Shown: positions 1-6,848 of the stretch, in pieces | Position numbering within the stretch: the first letter of the stretch is position 1 | Layout: each line of letters starts with the position of its first letter | NCBI RefSeq assembly: GCF_003287275.1 | Contig: NZ_QEVW01000006.1 | Span: 496,001-560,000 of the forward strand | From: Paenibacillus taichungensis | Lineage (GTDB): Bacteria > Bacillota > Bacilli > Paenibacillales > Paenibacillaceae | Length of the DNA: 64,000 nt | Direction: 5' to 3' | The notes under the pieces: model-generated | What the model was told of the DNA's origin: nothing | What the model saw: the letters and a program-made list of their open reading frames with translations, nothing else | The model's database searches: none | Position numbers and translations under genes: made by a program

Positions 1-60
1 CCGATATTGTTCCAGAAGGTGTAAGGCGGAAGTTGCAGCAACCGTACCCGCTTTTGACAT
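1..60 (-). CDS. dhbC: Isochorismate synthase DhbC, N-terminal fragment (partial)
   Basis: Only the first 20 codons are inside the window; the reading frame runs off the left edge. It starts at an ATG (58-60 on the plus strand) preceded by a good AAGGAG site, and reads MSKAGTVAATSALHLLEQYR. It follows dhbA by 23 bases on the same strand. In Bacillus-type 2,3-dihydroxybenzoate clusters dhbC (isochorismate synthase, chorismate to isochorismate) directly follows dhbA, so the call rests mainly on position. Twenty residues are too few for recognition from sequence alone. Confidence 0.55.
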   Translation of the reverse strand, partial: MSKAGTVAATSALHLLEQYR

Positions 61-83
61 GATTATCATCTCCTTATCTTGAT

Positions 84-869
84 TCAGGCACCTAGCGTGG
101 CGCCTCCGTCCACACACAATTTATGCATCGTAATATGTCTAGCCTGATCCGATACCAAAAAAAGCACACTATCCGCGATATCCGATGGCAACGCCAGCCT
201 GTTCAGTGGAATGCCCAGTCGATATGCTTGTGGGGAACCGGCGATGACGGCCTCTGCTCCCTGCTCATCCGCCCACAATGCACGCTGCATATCGGTATCC
301 GTCGAACCTGGAGATACAATGTTACAGCGGATATGGTCTGAGGCATATTCAAGCGCCAAACATTTGGTGAACATGGTTGAAGCTGCTTTGGAGGCTACGT
401 AGGCAGACATGTGCATCCGGGGCACGCCAGAAGCATTTGAACCGACAGTAACAATCGCCCCCGATTGACGTTCGGCCATGTATCGCACCACAGCACGTGA
501 CATGTAAAATACACCATGTGTATTCACATCAAAAGTTCTTGTCCATTCTTCATCACGGAGCTCACTCACAGCCCCTGTGTATAGTACTCCCGCTGCATTC
601 ACCAGAATGCCAATCGGACCTAATGTCTTCTCAATACGCTGGATTGCATCTTCAACGGATTGACGGTTAGATATATCCATAGGACAGGCTGTTGCCTGAT
701 GACCCTGACTATGCAGATCTGTGACCAGTTGATTCAACTGATCCTCACGTACGTCGAAAGCTGCAACAATAGCGCCCTGTTCGGCAAGCAATCTTGCCAC
801 GGCTTCACCGATGCCTTGCGCAGCACCGGTGACTATGGCTACTTTTCCATTAACTCCTGTGTAACTCAC
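84..869 (-). CDS. dhbA: 2,3-dihydro-2,3-dihydroxybenzoate dehydrogenase (SDR family)
   Basis: This 261-residue short-chain dehydrogenase oxidises 2,3-dihydro-2,3-dihydroxybenzoate to 2,3-dihydroxybenzoate with NAD, in the cytosol, for catecholate siderophore synthesis. The glycine-rich cofactor motif TGAAQGIG lies near residues 15-22, NAAG near 91, and the catalytic YVASK near 157-161. Start and length fit DhbA/EntA proteins. It starts at GTG with an AAGGGAGGAACAG ribosome site. It lies between the esterase gene and the start of dhbC on the same strand. The assignment as DhbA rather than a generic SDR rests on the N-terminal sequence, the Fur-controlled neighbours and the following dhbC-like start. 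Confidence 0.85.
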   Translation of the reverse strand: MSYTGVNGKVAIVTGAAQGIGEAVARLLAEQGAIVAAFDVREDQLNQLVTDLHSQGHQATACPMDISNRQSVEDAIQRIEKTLGPIGILVNAAGVLYTGAVSELRDEEWTRTFDVNTHGVFYMSRAVVRYMAERQSGAIVTVGSNASGVPRMHMSAYVASKAASTMFTKCLALEYASDHIRCNIVSPGSTDTDMQRALWADEQGAEAVIAGSPQAYRLGIPLNRLALPSDIADSVLFLVSDQARHITMHKLCVDGGATLGA

Positions 870-1037
870 TCCTGTTCCTCCCTTGCATTACAGCTCCCTC
901 TCCTGTCGGAGAGATATGTTGACCTGCTGAACCCGATTGGATCATCCGTAAATCCGTAACATTTCTGTCCACTTGCCTTTCGCCCAATCTCCCATACCGA
1001 CACCTCTGATTATGAAATACTGTTCGTCACTTTCCTC

Positions 1038-1898
1038 TTACGACTCCGGGCTGCAGGCAAAACGAATCGTACGACTAATCAGAAACGGCAATACGGATAC
1101 ATGATTTTCTTCTTCAAACTCGGTATATTGAATGTCCAGACCCGGCAGATTCAGCGCAGATAATCGTTCTGTAAGACTCGAAGCCTTATCATTGTTACGC
1201 GCAGGATGTGTCTTCTCCTGTTCACCCATGCCAATCCACACCTTGACGTTCACCGGATGCTGCTCCAGCCGTGCGACAAATTCCTGTTCCTCCGCCTGCA
1301 TGACGTTCTGATTCCAGTGAAGGGAAGGACTGCCGGCAATGTAATAGCGGAAAGCTTCCGGTTTCTTGAACAACGTATGCAAAACGAACAATCCACCAAG
1401 GGAATGACCAAAAATAGCCTGTCTGCTCCGGTCAATCCGGAACTGCTGTTCCATATCCGGCTTCAGCTCTTCTTCAATAAACTGCAAGAATTCATCGGCT
1501 CCACCCTGCTTCGGTAAAGGCGTTCCATCCGAATTCTGTGTATATTCTGTTGTCGCTTGCGGGGTAAAGTCATAGTAACGGTGCGGTGAAAAAGGGCCCG
1601 CCGTTGGATACCCGATGCCAACAACAATGGCCGGAAGTGCTCCGGTCTTCTCCGGTCTGCGGCCCTGTACACGAACGGCCTCCACCATGGTGCCAAACAC
1701 CGAGTTGGCATCCAGCAGGTAGATCACCGGATATCCTGATGGCGGTGGCGCTTCTGCCGGTTGGAATACCATGATCTGATAGGCATGATTGCCGCTCTGT
1801 GATTTCATGGTCCATTGTTCGGCACGTGGAATCTGTACGGTACTGCGTGCGATATGTTCAAGGGTGCCAGATGCGGGTTGATAGGGCTGAAACGTCAT
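1038..1898 (-). CDS. Alpha/beta-hydrolase esterase of the siderophore (Fes/BesA/IroE-like) type
   Basis: The likely 286-residue protein starts at the ATG at 1896-1898 (MTFQPYQPAS), which has an AGGAGGAACC ribosome site. The frame stays open upstream to 2048, but that extension has no ribosome site and would translate through the Fur box. It carries the esterase-D fold features: a YPVIYLLDAN strand, the nucleophile elbow GHSLGG and a C-terminal histidine in EENHVSV. This family includes enzymes that hydrolyse ferric trilactone siderophores such as bacillibactin to release iron in the cytosol. Its place upstream of dhbA behind a Fur box supports that role. Substrate specificity cannot be read from the sequence. 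Confidence 0.8.
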   Translation of the reverse strand: MTFQPYQPASGTLEHIARSTVQIPRAEQWTMKSQSGNHAYQIMVFQPAEAPPPSGYPVIYLLDANSVFGTMVEAVRVQGRRPEKTGALPAIVVGIGYPTAGPFSPHRYYDFTPQATTEYTQNSDGTPLPKQGGADEFLQFIEEELKPDMEQQFRIDRSRQAIFGHSLGGLFVLHTLFKKPEAFRYYIAGSPSLHWNQNVMQAEEQEFVARLEQHPVNVKVWIGMGEQEKTHPARNNDKASSLTERLSALNLPGLDIQYTEFEEENHVSVLPFLISRTIRFACSPES

Positions 1899-1962
1899 TA
1901 CGGATGGTTCCTCCTCGTTGTTCTGCGTATATAAGTTGAATACTGAACTACACATATTTGTA

Positions 1963-1989
1963 TGAGATTGATTCTCATTACCAATTATA
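1963..1989 (-). promoter_or_regulatory. Fur box and -10 element for the esterase-dhb operon
   Basis: TGAGATTGATTCTCA at 1963-1977 matches the 7-1-7 Fur consensus (TGATAAT-N-ATTATCA) at 11 of 14 positions and is itself a near-palindrome. A TATAAT on the minus strand lies at 1984-1989, so the box would cover the start of transcription. I found no convincing -35. Repression by iron-loaded Fur is inferred. Confidence 0.7.
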
Positions 1990-2087
1990 AGAGAGTCCAT
2001 CCTGCTGTCCCATGGACGATATCCAGAAATGATTTTGATTATCTCCATATTTCCACATTTCTGTAACTAGCCTGGTTACCCCTAAAA

Positions 2088-2160
2088 ATAAAAAAACTCC
2101 CTCACGAAATACCTGAAACGCTGGAATTTTTCCAGTTGTTTCTGGCACTCCGTAGGGAGC
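2088..2160 (-). terminator. Branched rho-independent terminator of the siderophore-binding protein gene
   Basis: On the minus strand, CTCCCT (2154-2159) pairs with AGGGAG (2097-2102) and a T-run follows at 2091-2096. Inside is a second hairpin of GAAAC and CTGGAA paired with TTCCAG and GTTTC. It lies about 45 bases after the stop of the 2205-3251 gene. Confidence 0.75.
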
Positions 2161-2204
2161 TACATTTCTCATATTGTGATCAATACATCAATAGATTGTC
2201 TCTA

Positions 2205-3251
2205 TTATTGCGTTAACGCCTTCAGCGTGTCGTCAATGACATGACCGTAAGCAATCAATCCGCCGCCCAGCCACGGAGCTGGCTCCACTGCGTATACATG
2301 TCCAGCTTTAACGGCTGGCATGCTATTCCATACTTTCGTATCCGTCATTTCCTTCATGCTCCCTGGACCCTGTTCCACCGTGAAAATAAAGTCGGCGTCA
2401 ATCTCAGGCAACACCTCGGTCGAGACCGTTGCGCTGTTCTCCGTTTGCACCAGTGTTGGCTTGCCAAGTCCCAATTGCTGATATACCACGTAACCGCTAA
2501 AGTAGTTACCACCCATCATACTGATCCCACGAGGTGCAAAACGAATAATCGCTGCTTTCTTGCCCTCGGTCACTTTGGCGAGCTTGGCCTTGGCATCATC
2601 TACCTTGGCATGATACGTTTCAATGGCTTTTTCGGCCTCGGCCGTTTTGCCCAGCAGATCACCAATTACCTGCAAAGACTTCTCGACATCACCCGAAGCA
2701 TTCGTAAATACGTAGGTTGGTGCAATTTTCGAATAACTCTCATATACACCGTTCTCGGCATATTGGGCCGTGTGTAGAATAATGAAATCCGGATTGTACG
2801 ACATCAGTGCTTCAGGAGAAGGCAATCCACTGGAGAAATCCAGTGTTGGCACTCCGCTTAACTGATCCTGAAGGTAAACATGGCCTTGCGTACCACTCGC
2901 CCACTGAGCTACCGGTTTAACGCCTAGTGTCAGCAGAGAGTCTTCCAGATAAGGTGCAAAAACACGCTCTGTATGCTCAGGAACGATAACATCATGTCCC
3001 AGATCGTCTTTGACAGTTCGTTCACCTTTGGTTTCTTCCGTGTTCTCTTCGGATACAGCAGTCCCTGATGAGGTCGTAGTCGAAGCCTCCGTTGTTGGTT
3101 GCTCTTTCTGTGCTTCTCCCTCATTTTCTGATTTTGAGCCACAGGCTGATAGCAGACCCGTAATCAATACCAGTACGAGCAAGGCCGAGAAACCGGCACT
3201 ACGAAATGGACGAACGGAACGGTGTCCGTTACCTTTTTTCTGTTGAAACAT
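2205..3251 (-). CDS. ABC transporter substrate-binding lipoprotein for iron-siderophore (FecB/FhuD/FeuA-like)
   Basis: This 348-residue protein has a lipoprotein signal ending in LLSAC with the lipidated cysteine at 37. A low-complexity Glu/Thr/Ser linker follows, then a type-III periplasmic-binding fold (from about residue 80: RTVKDDLGHDVIVPEHTERVFAP). It should capture a ferric siderophore outside the membrane and hand it to a permease. It starts at ATG 3249-3251 with an AAGGGGG site. No permease or ATPase genes lie beside it, so it probably shares a transport channel encoded elsewhere, as FeuA-type binders of some Bacillus relatives do. The adjacent Fur box and regulator support iron control. 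Confidence 0.88.
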   Translation of the reverse strand: MFQQKKGNGHRSVRPFRSAGFSALLVLVLITGLLSACGSKSENEGEAQKEQPTTEASTTTSSGTAVSEENTEETKGERTVKDDLGHDVIVPEHTERVFAPYLEDSLLTLGVKPVAQWASGTQGHVYLQDQLSGVPTLDFSSGLPSPEALMSYNPDFIILHTAQYAENGVYESYSKIAPTYVFTNASGDVEKSLQVIGDLLGKTAEAEKAIETYHAKVDDAKAKLAKVTEGKKAAIIRFAPRGISMMGGNYFSGYVVYQQLGLGKPTLVQTENSATVSTEVLPEIDADFIFTVEQGPGSMKEMTDTKVWNSMPAVKAGHVYAVEPAPWLGGGLIAYGHVIDDTLKALTQ

Positions 3252-3264
3252 GACATATCCCCCT

Positions 3265-3298
3265 TGATAAACATTCTCATTTAGATAGATGGATTATA
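3265..3298 (-). promoter_or_regulatory. Fur box and -10 of the binding-protein gene
   Basis: TGATAAACATTCTCA at 3265-3279 matches the Fur 7-1-7 consensus at 12 of 14 positions and overlaps the leader just before the ribosome site. A minus-strand TATAAT lies at 3293-3298. The gene therefore has its own promoter in the 49-base gap after the AraC regulator. Confidence 0.75.
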
Positions 3299-3300
3299 TG

Positions 3301-4518
3301 TCATGTAGCCTGGGAATCACCATGGACGTTATCCAGATATACATTTGGACAATATCCCGTGAAAATCAGCAGCGCTTCATCCAGCATGCGCATCACACCT
3401 ACGGCAGAGTAGTCAAACCAGGGATCACCTGTAATTAGATGAATCTGGTACTGCCTTACTGCCTTAAGCTGACGCCATACTGGCGAGTGTTGCAGACTGA
3501 GCCAGTAGGCACGTGATGCAGCTTCAGGACATACCATAACAAGAATCCGATCTGGATTTAGCGCAGCCAGTTGTTCCAAGGTTAACTGTGTGTTGGCCTG
3601 AACATCAGGGAACGTCTCCAGCTGTAATCCATTATTGTACAAGACTTCTTCAATGCCGGGATTTCGATACAGATACAGGTGCTGACCATACACTCGGACA
3701 ACGATGACCTTCTCTTGGCCCACTTTCTGCTTTACGGAATCCCGTGCCTTCTCGACTCGCTGACTGTATACGCTAATCCACTGCTCTGCCTGTTCCTCCC
3801 GTTCCAGAAAAGCAGCAATCATGCGTAACTGCGCACGCCAATCCAAGTGATACTTCTGTACAAAACAACATGGTGCAATCTCAGCCAGCTTGGCCTGATC
3901 CTGTTCACCGATCTGGTCGGTACCCACAATAGCGTCCGGCCGAATATGAACCAACCGCTCCACGTTGGCTTCAAATCTCAAGCTGGTATAAGGGTCGGTC
4001 AGTCTCAAATGAGACTGAATCTCTGTTCGGTGCACGTTATAATAATAAGCGGTCCATTTGGGATCAATCGGCGCAGCGACAGGCATGACATTAAGCGCCA
4101 GCAGCTGTCCAATGATACTGGAGGAGCAGGTGGCGATTCGTTTCCTCGCATTTTTGGCATAATCCGAAGGAGATACGCCTACTTCCTTTTTAAATTTGCG
4201 GCTAAAATAATACTCATCGCTATAGCCTACTCTCAGTGCGATTTCACGGAGTTTGTACCCTGTTTCTTTCAGGTATCGTTTCGCACGATTAATGCGAAGA
4301 TCGGTCAGATATTCCATTGCACTCTGTCCGTAGGTTTTCTTGAACAGATCCACGAAATATTTCGCACTGATATTGGCTTTGTGGGCGAGATCGGCAATAG
4401 ACAATGGTTCGTCATAGTGCTCGTCCATATATACTTTTACCTTGGCAAGATCCGTCTTGGGACTGCGGCCGGTAACGGGCAAGTGCGCAGAGGTCTGCGA
4501 ATCATTTTCCAGTAACAT
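3301..4518 (-). CDS. AraC-family regulator fused to a siderophore-binding-protein domain (Btr-like)
   Basis: This 405-residue protein has an AraC-type double helix-turn-helix at its N-terminus (about residues 22-122). It ends in the typical VGYSDEYYFSRKFKKEVGVSPSDYA. Residues about 130-395 form a FecB/TroA-like binding-protein fold without a signal peptide. Bacillus subtilis Btr, which senses Fe-bacillibactin and activates feuABC, has the same two parts but with an extra N-terminal region that is missing here. The protein is likely a cytosolic activator that senses an iron-siderophore and turns on the next gene. It starts at ATG 4516-4518 with an AAAGGAGTGG site and is preceded by a perfect Fur box. 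Confidence 0.85.
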   Translation of the reverse strand: MLLENDSQTSAHLPVTGRSPKTDLAKVKVYMDEHYDEPLSIADLAHKANISAKYFVDLFKKTYGQSAMEYLTDLRINRAKRYLKETGYKLREIALRVGYSDEYYFSRKFKKEVGVSPSDYAKNARKRIATCSSSIIGQLLALNVMPVAAPIDPKWTAYYYNVHRTEIQSHLRLTDPYTSLRFEANVERLVHIRPDAIVGTDQIGEQDQAKLAEIAPCCFVQKYHLDWRAQLRMIAAFLEREEQAEQWISVYSQRVEKARDSVKQKVGQEKVIVVRVYGQHLYLYRNPGIEEVLYNNGLQLETFPDVQANTQLTLEQLAALNPDRILVMVCPEAASRAYWLSLQHSPVWRQLKAVRQYQIHLITGDPWFDYSAVGVMRMLDEALLIFTGYCPNVYLDNVHGDSQAT

Positions 4519-4604
4519 AAGGCCACTCCTTTCGATCTGCTTGATCGGTTTGATATGAAAATGTACAGGGCATTACAGCCGGTACTATATTAGACTAACG
4601 AAAA

Positions 4605-4619
4605 TGATAATCATTATCA
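4605..4619 (-). promoter_or_regulatory. Perfect Fur box upstream of the AraC/Btr-like regulator
   Basis: TGATAATCATTATCA is an exact 7-1-7 Fur palindrome, 87 bases upstream of the regulator start codon. It is the best of the three Fur sites here, so the regulator itself should be iron-repressed. Confidence 0.85.
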
Positions 4620-4705
4620 ATTAAAATATCACATTCTTTTCCATTCAGTCAATCCATATATGGAAGAATGTACACAGTTCGATGTTATGACTATCCCGTA
4701 AAAGG

Positions 4706-4746
4706 CAAAAAAGCTAACTGCGTGTTTTGAGCACGAGTTAGCTTTT
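4706..4746 (-). terminator. Terminator of the Bax-inhibitor-1 gene
   Basis: AAAAGCTAACT pairs with AGTTAGCTTTT around a short interrupted stem and loop. A/T runs flank both sides, so it could act in both directions. It lies 44 bases after the stop codon at 4790. Confidence 0.8.
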
Positions 4747-4789
4747 GAAGAGATAATATATGATTAGGTTTGAAGAATTTTGAATTGAA

Positions 4790-5539
4790 TTAATCCCGGC
4801 TCCGCAGCTTCCCAAGCAAACGAATAATTTCAATATACAGCCATACCAGCGTAACCATTAATCCAAATGCACCGTACCACTCCATATATTTCGGAGCACC
4901 GTTGTCGGCACCACTTTCAATAAAGTCGAAATCAAGTACCAGATTCAGTGCGGCCACAATAACGATGACGACAGAAATCCCGATTCCGATCAGGCTGTTA
5001 TCATGCAGATAGGGAACGGTAATCCCGAACAAACCAAGAACAAAACTGAGGAGATACATAATCATGATGCCTCCGGTTGCTGCGACAACCCCCAGCTTGA
5101 AATTCTCCGTAGCTTTAATCAGTCTTGTCTTGTATGCCATCAGCAGAGCAATAAAGACGGCCATGGTCAGCAAAGCAGCTTGCAGCGTAATGCCGTTGTA
5201 CAAGTATTCATATGTAGCCGAGAGGGCACCGAGGAACATCCCTTCAGCCACGGCATAGATCGGCACAAGGTAAGGCGCTGCAACAGGTTTAAATGAAATA
5301 ATCAATGCGAGGATAAAACCGACGATTGCCCCTCCATATGCAAGAGGAAGCACTTCCTGCCCATTGAAAAACATCATCCAGGATGCAAATGCACTGCCCA
5401 GCAGGATTACCAGCGTAATAAACGCCTTGTTTACCGTACCGTTGATCGTCATTCTGGTCTGATACCGGTCATCTCCATAACCTCTGGAGTCTTCAAACGT
5501 ACTATCTTTGAGTGTAGGGTTACCGCTACGTCCGATCAA
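4790..5539 (-). CDS. Bax inhibitor-1/YccA family membrane protein
   Basis: This is a protein of about 249 residues with seven predicted hydrophobic helices after a polar N-terminal stretch of some 35 residues, typical of the BI-1/YccA family. Some bacterial members (YetJ) act as pH-sensitive calcium leak channels; others interact with the FtsH protease. I place the start at a TTG (5537-5539) because AGAGGTGAT sits at proper spacing before it. A GTG three codons upstream (5546-5548) overlaps that ribosome site. The C-terminal region retains acidic residues (DFDFIESGADNG) near the last helices, as in other members. It is monocistronic, between two terminator-bounded units. Confidence 0.85.
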   Translation of the reverse strand: MIGRSGNPTLKDSTFEDSRGYGDDRYQTRMTINGTVNKAFITLVILLGSAFASWMMFFNGQEVLPLAYGGAIVGFILALIISFKPVAAPYLVPIYAVAEGMFLGALSATYEYLYNGITLQAALLTMAVFIALLMAYKTRLIKATENFKLGVVAATGGIMIMYLLSFVLGLFGITVPYLHDNSLIGIGISVVIVIVAALNLVLDFDFIESGADNGAPKYMEWYGAFGLMVTLVWLYIEIIRLLGKLRSRD

Positions 5540-5576
5540 AGCAATCACCTCTTCTATGTATTTGGTTAATCCTGTA

Positions 5577-5618
5577 TTACCATCTCTACGTTCTACATTG
5601 CCATTTCTACGAACTACA
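5577..5618. repeat. Two-copy direct repeat of 21 bases upstream of the BI-1 gene
   Basis: CATCTCTACG at 5581 recurs as CATTTCTACG at 5602 within a roughly 20-base similar unit. It may be a regulator site or a chance duplication in the BI-1 promoter region. The rest of the 5540-5819 gap shows nothing I can name. Confidence 0.4.
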
Positions 5619-5819
5619 TATTAAATTGCATATTGAAAAATAAAAATTCTAATGCTTCCAAGCAGACGTGGGATGCAATCCGCAGATCACACCCTTGTCT
5701 GTTGACGCAAGGCATAGGCTATATGTCCCAAAACTTTGCGAAAAATACTTTACACTTTATTCAGTACATTCCATCATTTGATTCCCATTCTTATCGCTCT
5801 TGGGGCACATTCGAGATAC

Positions 5820-6176
5820 TTATTTGTACAACACTTTATCTACATTGTATTTCGCACGCATCGTGTTGATGATATAGGTCTCGTAAATTTCGCGATCCAC
5901 CGGATCTTCAATAACGCACACTTCAATGGTGGTTACTTCCTCGCGGTGTGACTTCATTGGTGATACGGTATCTTCAAAATGCTTCTTGATGCGCGGTCTT
6001 AATTTTCGTGCTTTCCCGACAAATAACAACTCATCATCGGCATTGTAAAACATAAAGATACCGCCCTTTTCCCGCGTAATCAGGTGGAAATCGGTGAATC
6101 CATAAATGTGGCTAAGCTGTGGATCAGCCTGCTTCGTGATAATGACATCTGGTGTTGGCACAGTAATATTAATCAA
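5820..6176 (-). CDS. Small GIY-YIG-fold nuclease (UvrC N-terminal-like)
   Basis: This protein of about 118 residues contains the GIY-YIG-like core GGIFMFYNADDELLFVGKAR followed by LRPRIKKHF, close to the first domain of UvrC. A C-terminal acidic ETYIINTMRAKYNVDK follows. Stand-alone versions are annotated as excision-repair endonucleases, but their biological role is not settled. I choose the TTG at 6174-6176 because GAGGAAGTG lies about nine bases before it. A GTG at 6183-6185 abuts the ribosome site, and an in-frame ATG at 6218 lacks one. The first tyrosine of the motif is replaced by phenylalanine (IFMFY), which is common in this subgroup. Confidence 0.78.
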   Translation of the reverse strand: MINITVPTPDVIITKQADPQLSHIYGFTDFHLITREKGGIFMFYNADDELLFVGKARKLRPRIKKHFEDTVSPMKSHREEVTTIEVCVIEDPVDREIYETYIINTMRAKYNVDKVLYK

Positions 6177-6303
6177 TAGGTTCACTTCCTCATTATCTAT
6201 AGGTTTACATCCTATCATATATTATAAAGGGAAACCATTTCATTAATAAGAAGCAAGATTCAAGCTTTTTTCAACTATTACGACAAATATTTCAAAAAAA
6301 AGG

Positions 6304-6332
6304 TTAACTTCCCTGATTCAAAGTGGTACTAT
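6304..6332 (+). promoter_or_regulatory. Putative promoter of the candidate RNA
   Basis: TTAACT (6304-6309) and TACTAT (6327-6332) are 17 bases apart, each matching sigma-A consensus at four of six positions. Transcription would start near 6338. Confidence 0.4.
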
Positions 6333-6520
6333 AGGGGTATGAGGAAGAATTTGGGCACTAAGACATATGTCTTTATATCTACTTCCGTCTATTGTACCCT
6401 ATGATTGATCATCTTTTTCATACTGAATTCTGTTACGCGCGCACGACAAGAGTACAGTTAGCAAGAACTTAGCCTTATAGCTTTAAGATTCATCATCTAA
6501 TCGACCCTTGCAGCAAGCAA

Positions 6521-6681
6521 ACGTAGAAAGATCCTAGATTTACGAAGCTAGTATAGAATTGGATTGACCTAGAAAGCCTGCAATTATAGCCGTACGAGAG
6601 TAAATAGACACACGTAGAAGGACAGACAGCTATCGATCCTAGAGAGACTAGTCATGCAACGCCAACCTAGAAAGTTATAGC
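6521..6681. repeat. Degenerate tandem repeat (2 x about 95 bases), CTAG-rich
   Basis: Motifs recur in the same order: ACGTAGAA at 6521 and 6612, GATCCTAGA at 6530 and 6635, ACCTAGAAAG at 6567 and 6665, TTATAGC at 6584 and 6675. Six CTAG tetranucleotides fall within 137 bases. Confidence 0.6.
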
Positions 6682-6716
6682 AGCAGCACTATAAAAGATG
6701 GATCACGTTTCACCCC

Positions 6717-6743
6717 AGCCCGGCATGATGCCAGGGCTTTTTT
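6717..6743 (+). terminator. Rho-independent terminator of the candidate RNA
   Basis: AGCCC (6717-6721) plus GGC pairs with GCC plus GGGCT (6734-6738) with a single bulged A, followed by six T residues. It lies upstream of the MocR gene promoter, so it cannot belong to that gene. Confidence 0.8.
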
Positions 6744-6769
6744 ACGTTTTGCCCAAACAACTAACCACT

Positions 6770-6817
6770 CCCGCAGGGAAACAGAGGTATCGTGGTTCTT
6801 TCTGCGGGGGTTATAAT
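6770..6817 (+). promoter_or_regulatory. MocR gene promoter -10 with overlapping inverted repeat
   Basis: A perfect TATAAT lies at 6812-6817, and no good -35 is visible. CCCGCAG (6770-6776) and CTGCGGG (6802-6808) form an inverted repeat reaching into the spacer. That is a plausible operator or activator site for the MocR protein itself. Confidence 0.5.
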
Positions 6818-6848
6818 ATGGCAAGATAGCAAATAAGGGAGTGATGGG

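Larger units (their letters stand above)
6338..6743 (+). ncRNA. Candidate structured non-coding RNA, about 400 nt, unknown family
   Basis: The 630-base gap has no plausible protein on either strand but shows a promoter-like pair, ordered structure and a terminator, all on the plus strand. The 5' part can fold as nested stems: GGGTA (6335-6339) with TACCC (6395-6399), GGAAG (6343-6347) with CTTCC (6382-6386), and the perfect palindrome AAGACATATGTCTT (6360-6373) at the tip. The 3' part (6521-6681) has two degenerate copies of about 95 bases sharing ACGTAGAA, GATCCTAGA, ACCTAGAAAG and TTATAGC in order. It ends in a clear terminator. It does not resemble tmRNA, RNase P, SRP RNA or 6S RNA as far as I can tell. 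Confidence 0.5.

Noticed and set aside
1899-2048. N-terminal extension of the siderophore esterase
   Set aside because: The extra 50 codons lack a ribosome site and would run through the Fur box and -10. The ATG at 1898 has a strong AGGAGG site.
5629-5819. Short frames between the BI-1 and GIY-YIG genes
   Set aside because: No ribosome sites, no recognisable product, and the DNA looks like ordinary promoter and spacer sequence.
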